64,000 nucleotides of DNA from Sva-07 sp963698435 (GTDB lineage: Bacteria > Actinomycetota > Acidimicrobiia > Acidimicrobiales > Ilumatobacteraceae), in NCBI GenBank assembly GCA_963698435.1, contig CAVOQV010000018.1, positions 186,001 through 250,000 on the forward strand, given 5' to 3'. Below are positions 59,243 to 64,000 of the stretch, piece by piece (within the stretch, counting starts at the first letter, position 1; the number at the start of each line of letters is the position of its first letter). The notes beneath the pieces are model-generated. The model ran no database searches. It was not told the origin of the DNA and saw nothing but the letters and a program-made list of their open reading frames with translations. A program made the translations under genes and the position numbers.

Positions 59243-59785
59243 TCAGTCGGCGTGCAGCTTGGGCTCGCCCGGGTGGAACGGGGCGCCGGGGGCCGGAGTC
59301 GCCGCCAGCGACTCGCCGCCCGCGTCGGGGGCGTCCGGAGCGGTCCACCCCAACGAGCTGTCGGGGCGCGCGTCCTCGACGATGTGGTACCGCCGACCGG
59401 TCACCACGGCCGGCTCGATGCGCACGAAGTTCGGCTTGTCCCACGCAAGCCACGGGAACAGCGGGAGATCTTCGGCGTCGAACATCTCCTGCATCCGCTC
59501 GATCGGCCGGGCACTGCCCTTGACGACGACGCTCCACGCCGTTCGCTCGCCGGGCTCGTAGCCGTCGATCTCGAACGCGACCAGTCGATTGAGTACGGCT
59601 CCGGCGAGCTTGGTGCCCGCGGCGCTACGGAAGACGATCCCGCTCTTGTCGACGACGAAGTTGATCGGGAAGATGTCGGGCTGTCCGGCGATGTCGACGG
59701 CGAGCCGTCCAACGGCAGCGGCATTCAGCAGGTCCCAGCATTCCGATTCGCTGAGGATCTCGGTGGCTTCCTGTCGTTCGTCCAT
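59243..59785 (-). CDS. Pyridoxamine-oxidase-like split-barrel protein
   Basis: 180 residues from ATG at 59785. Same fold as the gene at 57773: LSESECWDLLNAAAVGRLAV, DIFPINFVVDKSGIVFRSAA, WSVVVKGSARPIERM, VRIEPAVVTGRRYHIVED. An added C-terminal tail of about 35 residues is Pro/Ala-rich and unstructured-looking. DosR-like box at 59820-59834, 35 bp upstream. A paralogue pair, so one duplication within the island is likely. Confidence 0.88.
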   Translation of the reverse strand: MDERQEATEILSESECWDLLNAAAVGRLAVDIAGQPDIFPINFVVDKSGIVFRSAAGTKLAGAVLNRLVAFEIDGYEPGERTAWSVVVKGSARPIERMQEMFDAEDLPLFPWLAWDKPNFVRIEPAVVTGRRYHIVEDARPDSSLGWTAPDAPDAGGESLAATPAPGAPFHPGEPKLHAD

Positions 59786-59819
59786 GAACCCATTCAACAC
59801 GAACGACGGCACGTGGTGA

Positions 59820-59834
59820 AGGGCCCTAGGTCAT
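59820..59834 (-). promoter_or_regulatory. DosR-like box
   Basis: AGGGCCCTAGGTCAT, nearly identical to the box at 58249-58263, 35 bp before the start of the split-barrel gene at 59785. Confidence 0.6.
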
Positions 59835-59880
59835 GGCCCGCAGGGCTCCCGGAGCGAGCACGGCACGGCGGTGGCGCCGG

Positions 59881-61282
59881 TCAGTCGAGTCGGATCACTT
59901 CGAACTGGGTGGGCACGACCGCGTTGACATCGTCGCCGACGAGCCGTTCGGCCAGCGCAGCGCTCGCCTCCGGCTCGCCGTGGACGACGAACACGGTGGC
60001 GGGAGCCTCGGGGAGCCCCGTGATCCAGTCGTGCAGTCCATCGGCGTCTGCGTGCACCGACAACGAGCGCAGCACCTCGACGTCGGCCCGGACCGGAACG
60101 TAGCGGCCGAGCATCTTCACGCTGCGGGCACCGTCGGCGAGCGTGCGGCCACGTGTGCCGGCCGCCTGGAAGCCGCAGAGCACGACGCTGTTTCGATGAT
60201 CCGGGAGCAGACGAGCGAGATGGTGCAGCACCCGTCCACCCGAAGCCATGCCGGATGCCGAGATGATGATCGCCGGTGCGGTCAGTTCGTTCAGCGACTT
60301 CGAGTCCTCGACGGTCGGGCATTCGTGCAGACCGCCGCCGGGGTCGAACAGATCGTCGGGCGCTTCGGCTCGGATGGGGAGGCATTCGAGCGGGTTCGCC
60401 GTGCGCATCGCTGATCGGTAGACGTCGAGGACACGCAAAGCCATCGGGCTGTCGACGTAGACCGGCAGAGGTGGGATGCGACCGGCGGTCATCAGCTCGT
60501 GCAGGACGGTGAGCAACACTTCGGTGCGATCGACGGCGAACGCAGGGATGAGCACGATCCCACCGCGTGCTGGCCGTGCGCGTCACGACACCGGCGAACT
60601 CCTCGATCTCGGCGGACTCCTCGGGGTGAATCGAGTCACCGTAGGTCGACTCGACCAGCACGGTCTGCGCCGCCGGCGGCACGCCCGGTCCGGGAATCAG
60701 TGGATGATCGCCGCGTCCGAGGTCTCCGCTGACCAGCAACGTGGTGGTCGAGTCGCCGTCGGTGATCGTCAGATGGACGCTTGCCGAACCGAGGATGTGT
60801 CCGGCGGGCACGAACCGGGCGACGATGCCATCGGCGACGTCGACCGGATCCTCGAAGTCGACCCCCTCGAGCAGCGCGATCGCAGCGTCGGCATCATCCG
60901 ATGTGTAGAGGGGCTCGGCCGGATGATGCTTGCTGAACCCGCGTTCGTTCGCGAAGCGAGCCTGTTCCTCCTGCAGGTGCGCGGCGTCCGGCAGCAGGAT
61001 CTCGCAGAGTTCGCACGTGGCGGTGGTTGCGATGATCGGTCCGGAGAAGCCGTCGCGAGCAAGACCGGGCAGCCAGCCGCTGTGGTCGATGTGCGCGTGG
61101 GTGACGACGACCGCGTCGATCGTCGCCGGATCGACCGGGAACGGTTCCCAGTTGGCGAGCCGATCGCGCTTGGCTCCCTGGAACATCCCCGCATCGACGA
61201 GCACGGTCGCCCGGTCGGTGCGAACCAGGAACCGACTTCCCGTGACGGTGCCCGTCGCACCGAGGAATTGCAGGGTGGTCAC
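59881..61282 (-). pseudogene. Beta-CASP metallo-beta-lactamase protein, frameshifted
   Basis: GTG at 61282 opens LQFLGATGTVTGSRFLV, then THAHIDHSGWLPGLARDGF (HxHxDH), CELCEILLPDAAHL and GHILGSASVHLTI, the MBL part of the YSH1/RNase-J-like family. At about 60565-60575 one base too many shifts the frame; after correction the text continues RGGIVLIPAFAVDRTEVLL, then SGMASGGRVLHHLARLLPDH, LCGFQAAGTRGRTLAD and VHADADGLHDWITG to the stop at 59881. The product would be about 466 residues, normal length. As written it is broken; sequencing error, mutation or recoding are possible. Related actinobacterial genes are exonuclease-like and stress-linked. Confidence 0.8.
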
Positions 61283-61307
61283 GACACCGACTCTAGGATC
61301 ACGGGTG

Positions 61308-61772
61308 ATGGTCGACACCGATCCCTCTCCTGCCAGCATCATCGGCTCGGGTCCGGTGATCGTCGGCGTCGACGGTTCGAGCAACGCCCAGCGAGCGCTG
61401 TCCGTTGCTGCCGAGATCGCCCGACGGTTCGATCTCGACCTGGCGGTGTTCCACGCGATCGGGCTGATGACGGTGATCGAGGGGCGCCACGTGCCGTCCG
61501 AGGGTCACCGTGACGATCTCGAGCGGTTGTTGCGGCTCGAGTGGTGTGCGGCGCTCGCAGGACAACGTGATCTGCGCTGGCGGGCCGAGCTCGTGTACGG
61601 AAGCCCCGCAGACGTCCTGATGAAGATGGGTGCCGGGCTCGACGCGTCGTTCGTCGTGGTCGGCTCGCGCGGAGTCGGCGACGAGTTGGCGCTGGGAAGC
61701 ACGAGCCATCACGTCGTGCACCACTGCGATCGGCCCGTTGTCGTCGTGCCACCGGCCGATCGCACGGCCTGA
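61308..61772 (+). CDS. Single-domain universal stress protein
   Basis: 154 residues from ATG at 61308. One UspA unit: VIVGVDGSSNAQRALSVAAE and VVGSRGVGDELALGSTSHHV, the ATP loop slightly shortened. Divergent from the beta-CASP gene (starts 25 bp apart), so a shared control region is very short. Confidence 0.88.
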   Translation: MVDTDPSPASIIGSGPVIVGVDGSSNAQRALSVAAEIARRFDLDLAVFHAIGLMTVIEGRHVPSEGHRDDLERLLRLEWCAALAGQRDLRWRAELVYGSPADVLMKMGAGLDASFVVVGSRGVGDELALGSTSHHVVHHCDRPVVVVPPADRTA

Positions 61773-61819
61773 CCGCCGGGCCCCATCCCGGTGCAGCCCG
61801 ACCCGGTACGGTCCGGGTC

Positions 61820-62557
61820 ATGAGTGAATTCAGTGGGCGTGTCGCCATCGTCACCGGCTCATCGAGCGGCATCGGAGAGGAGACTGCTCGACGGCTCTCG
61901 GCTCTCGGCGCCACCGTCGTGGTCAACTCGTCCTCGTCGGTCGAGGCGGGCGAGGCGGTCTCGTCGTCGCTGCCCGGCGAGTCCTGCTACCTGCGCGCCG
62001 ACATCAGCAACCAGGAGGAGGCTCATGCGTTGGTCGACGACACGATCGACCGCTACGGGCAGCTCGACTTCCTGATCAACAACGCCGGCTGGACCACGTC
62101 GGTCCCGCACGACCATCTCGACGATCTCACCGACGAGATCTTCCGCAAGACCTTCGACGTGAACGTGTTCGGCACGTGGTGGCTGACGAAACGGGCGATT
62201 CCTCATCTGCGCAAGTCCGCCGATGCGAACATCGTCAACATCACCTCGATCGCCGGCCTTCGTCCGGTCGGATCGTCGATGGCGTACTCGATGACCAAGG
62301 CAGCGCTCAACCAGATGACGCTGCTGTTGGCGAAGAGCTACGGCCCGATCCGGGTGAATGCGGTCGCCCCGGGCCTGGTGGCCACCCCGTGGACCGAGGA
62401 CTGGGACGCGATGCACGAGGCGATCGCCAAGATCGCCCCCGTTCCGCGATCGGCAACGCCCGACGACTGTGCCGAGGCGGTGCTGGCGCTGCTGCGCAAC
62501 ACGTACACCACCGGCGAGATCTTCGTCGTCGACGGCGGCTCCACCCTCAAGATGTAA
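61820..62557 (+). CDS. Short-chain dehydrogenase/reductase
   Basis: 245 residues. NAD(P)-binding TGSSSGIG near the start, NNAG motif in LDFLINNAGWTT, catalytic Ser in ITSIAG, Tyr and Lys in YSMTKAAL (YxxxK). Typical FabG-like classical SDR. Substrate unknown. Ends on a hairpin and converges on the thiolase-like gene. Confidence 0.92.
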   Translation: MSEFSGRVAIVTGSSSGIGEETARRLSALGATVVVNSSSSVEAGEAVSSSLPGESCYLRADISNQEEAHALVDDTIDRYGQLDFLINNAGWTTSVPHDHLDDLTDEIFRKTFDVNVFGTWWLTKRAIPHLRKSADANIVNITSIAGLRPVGSSMAYSMTKAALNQMTLLLAKSYGPIRVNAVAPGLVATPWTEDWDAMHEAIAKIAPVPRSATPDDCAEAVLALLRNTYTTGEIFVVDGGSTLKM

Positions 62558-62583
62558 CGATTGGTGTCTGACACCAATCGTTA
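62555..62583. terminator. Hairpin between converging genes
   Basis: Perfect 14-bp stem TAACGATTGGTGTC / GACACCAATCGTTA around a single base, so the effective loop is 3-5 bases. It includes the SDR stop codon and lies 24 bases from the thiolase stop. AT-rich compared with the region; a likely two-way terminator. Confidence 0.75.
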
Positions 62584-62606
62584 CGTTGACGGCTGGGTCG
62601 GGTGGG

Positions 62607-63815
62607 TCAGGCGGCGGACTTCTCGAGGATGTGGACGCCGCACGCCGAGCCGAGCCCGATCACGTGGGCCAGTCCGACCTTGGCCCCCTCGATCTGGCGG
62701 TCGCCCGCCTCGCCGCGCAGGTGATGGCAGATCTCCCAGATGTTGGCGATGCCGGTGGCCGAGATCGGGTGCCCTTTCGACTGCAGGCCACCGGACACGT
62801 TGACCGGCAGCGCACCGTCGCGCCACGGCGCCCCGGAGTTGAAGAAGTCGACTGCGCCACCCTCGTCGCAGAGGCCGAGGTTGTCGTAGTGCACGAGTTC
62901 GGCGGTGGCGAAGCAGTCGTGCAGTTCGACGAGGTCGAGGTCGTCGGGGCCGACGCCGGCGGCTTCGTACGCGGTCTTCGCGGCATTGCGCGTGAGCGTG
63001 TTGACGTCAGGCAGCACCTGGCAGGCCTCCTGCCACGGGTCGGATGTCAGCACCGACGCCGACACCTTGACGGCGCGTCGCTGCTGTTCGAGTGACAGCG
63101 TCTTGAGTTTCTCCCCGCTGACCACGACGGCGGCTGCCGCGCCGTCGCAGTTGGCCGAACACATCGGGCGGGTGTTCGGGTAGGCGATCATCATGTCGCC
63201 CATGATCTCCTCGAGCGTGAACCGCTTCGAGTACGCGGCCAACGGGTTGAGCGTCGAGTGGGCGTGATTCTTCTCGGAGATCTTGGCGAACAACTCGAAG
63301 TCGGCGCCGCCGTACTTGTGGCCGTACTCCATGCCGACCTGGGCGAACACGCCGGGCATCGTGTCGGTGCCGATCCGGCCGTCGGTGGAGGTGACCGCGC
63401 CGAAGCGGCCCTGAGGCTCCCATTCGTTGCCGTCCTTCTTGGCGCGCCCACCACCACCGAGCAGGCCGACCCCGGCGAGCTTCTCGACGCCGACGGCGAG
63501 ACCCATGTCGCTCTCGCCCGCCTTGATCGACATGATCGCCGTGCGCAGCGCGGTTGCCCCGGTGGCGCAGGCGTTCGACACGTTGTAGACCGGGATGCCG
63601 GTCTGGCCGACCTGCTTCTGGATCTGCTGTCCGATGCCACCCGATCCCATCAGGTTGCCGGCCGCGAACACGCCCATGTCGGCCATCGTCACGCCGCCGT
63701 CGGCGAGAGCGGCCATCACCGCTTCGGACGCGAGGTCGACGACGTCGCGGTCGGTGTGCTTGCCGAACTTGGTCATGTTGATCCCGAGGATCCAGATCTC
63801 GTCGCTGGCGCTCAT
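62607..63815 (-). CDS. Thiolase-like (lipid-transfer) protein
   Basis: 402 residues from ATG at 63815 (GGGAG 7 bases upstream). Thiolase fold: active Cys in NVSNACATGATALRTAI, GGLQSKGHPISATGIANIWE with the His, and C-terminal GSACGVHILEK. Actinobacterial relatives act in steroid side-chain or acyl-CoA retro-aldol cleavage together with an OB-fold DUF35 partner. The gene just upstream ends with what may be that partner. Confidence 0.88.
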   Translation of the reverse strand: MSASDEIWILGINMTKFGKHTDRDVVDLASEAVMAALADGGVTMADMGVFAAGNLMGSGGIGQQIQKQVGQTGIPVYNVSNACATGATALRTAIMSIKAGESDMGLAVGVEKLAGVGLLGGGGRAKKDGNEWEPQGRFGAVTSTDGRIGTDTMPGVFAQVGMEYGHKYGGADFELFAKISEKNHAHSTLNPLAAYSKRFTLEEIMGDMMIAYPNTRPMCSANCDGAAAAVVVSGEKLKTLSLEQQRRAVKVSASVLTSDPWQEACQVLPDVNTLTRNAAKTAYEAAGVGPDDLDLVELHDCFATAELVHYDNLGLCDEGGAVDFFNSGAPWRDGALPVNVSGGLQSKGHPISATGIANIWEICHHLRGEAGDRQIEGAKVGLAHVIGLGSACGVHILEKSAA

Positions 63816-63932
63816 GTGGGTGCTCCCGGTTGATTGTCTGGGCCTCACGGCCAGTCGGTGGTTGTTCGGTTGTGGTCGGCCGAGATCCGCCTCGTCGCTG
63901 GCGCTTCCCTCGGCGGGTTCGGTGGGCTCGGG

Positions 63933-64000
63933 TCAGGCTGGTTCGAAGGCGAAGCCGATGGCCTCGGTGCCATGGTCGTCGGCGCCGAGTGAATACGTGG
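63933..64000 (-). CDS. C-terminal end of a gene, probably OB-fold DUF35 partner
   Basis: Only the last 22 codons are inside the window: TYSLGADDHGTEAIGFAFEP then A and stop at 63933. The next gene downstream is thiolase-like, whose usual upstream neighbour is an OB-fold/zinc-ribbon acyl-CoA-associated protein, and the short tail does not contradict this. 117 bp separate them. Identity is inferred from context. Confidence 0.45.
   Translation of the reverse strand, partial: TYSLGADDHGTEAIGFAFEPA

Noticed and set aside
1..64000. tRNA, rRNA, insertion sequences, prophage genes and riboswitches
   Set aside because: I looked for tRNA-like cloverleaf ends, transposase motifs, phage structural genes and known riboswitch cores and saw none that I could support by eye.

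Overview
The window is about 64 kb of GC-rich bacterial chromosome with dense genes on both strands, many GTG starts and many 4-bp start/stop overlaps. Gene content (furA-katG pair, F420-type luciferase-like oxidoreductase, several flavin/F420-type split-barrel proteins, heliorhodopsin, a DevR/DosR-like regulator, tandem universal stress proteins, LppM-like lipoprotein) points to an actinobacterium; an Acidimicrobiia (Ilumatobacter-like) source is my inference. No tRNA, rRNA, CRISPR array, insertion sequence or prophage is visible. At least four genes are preceded by a -10 element only 6-7 bases from the start codon, so leaderless transcription appears common.

Layout. 1-7 kb: a partial flippase/pseudokinase membrane protein running off the left edge, an orphan LPxTG fragment, a tandem universal stress protein, a frameshifted secreted Gln-rich protein, a DUF2202 lipoprotein, and an OmpR-type two-component system. 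7-13.9 kb: furA-katG oxidative-stress unit, a quinate-dehydrogenase-like protein, a class III aminotransferase, DUF302 and enoyl-CoA hydratase. 13.9-18.4 kb: leftward genes including an erythromycin-esterase-like protein and a phosphoribosyltransferase/hydrolase fusion, relatives of a dormancy-associated M. tuberculosis protein. 18.7-23.7 kb: small unknown, acyl-CoA dehydrogenase, then modABC plus a PadR-like regulator behind a palindromic operator. 23.8-32 kb: two SRPBCC proteins, an Hsp20 remnant, a GDSL-type esterase, an LLM oxidoreductase, a DVDGDG-repeat acidic protein, three glyoxalase-fold proteins, a split-barrel protein and an amidase. 32-38.5 kb: a heliorhodopsin divergent from a formylglycine-generating enzyme, SelO, FAH-family hydrolase and small metabolic genes. 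38.5-48 kb: PEP synthase, beta-carbonic anhydrase, a small winged-helix regulator, a sulfur-oxidation pair (persulfide dioxygenase-rhodanese and a rhodanese lipoprotein) sharing an identical palindromic operator layout, YihY, a GNAT protein and a Gmad2-type anchored protein.

48-53.9 kb: a tightly overlapped leftward operon of AMP-forming acyl-CoA synthetase, E1-alpha, E1-beta, E2 of a 2-oxoacid/acetoin-type dehydrogenase and an acyl-carrier-like protein, with no E3. 53.5-61.8 kb: a hypoxia/dormancy-like island with a DosR-like response regulator, a PAS histidine kinase, four universal stress proteins, two split-barrel flavin/F420-type proteins, an AhpD-like protein and a frameshifted beta-CASP metallo-beta-lactamase protein. 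Five copies of a GGGCC-NNA-GGTCA-like box sit 35-180 bp upstream of these genes, suggesting a small DosR-like regulon. 61.8-64 kb: an SDR oxidoreductase, a thiolase-like protein and the end of what is probably its OB-fold partner.

Two dispersed palindromic repeat families run through the intergenic spaces. Family A consists of 40-nt palindromes in direct tandem with an exact 61-bp period at three separate loci. Family B is a longer stem-loop placed 8-28 bases after three rightward genes.
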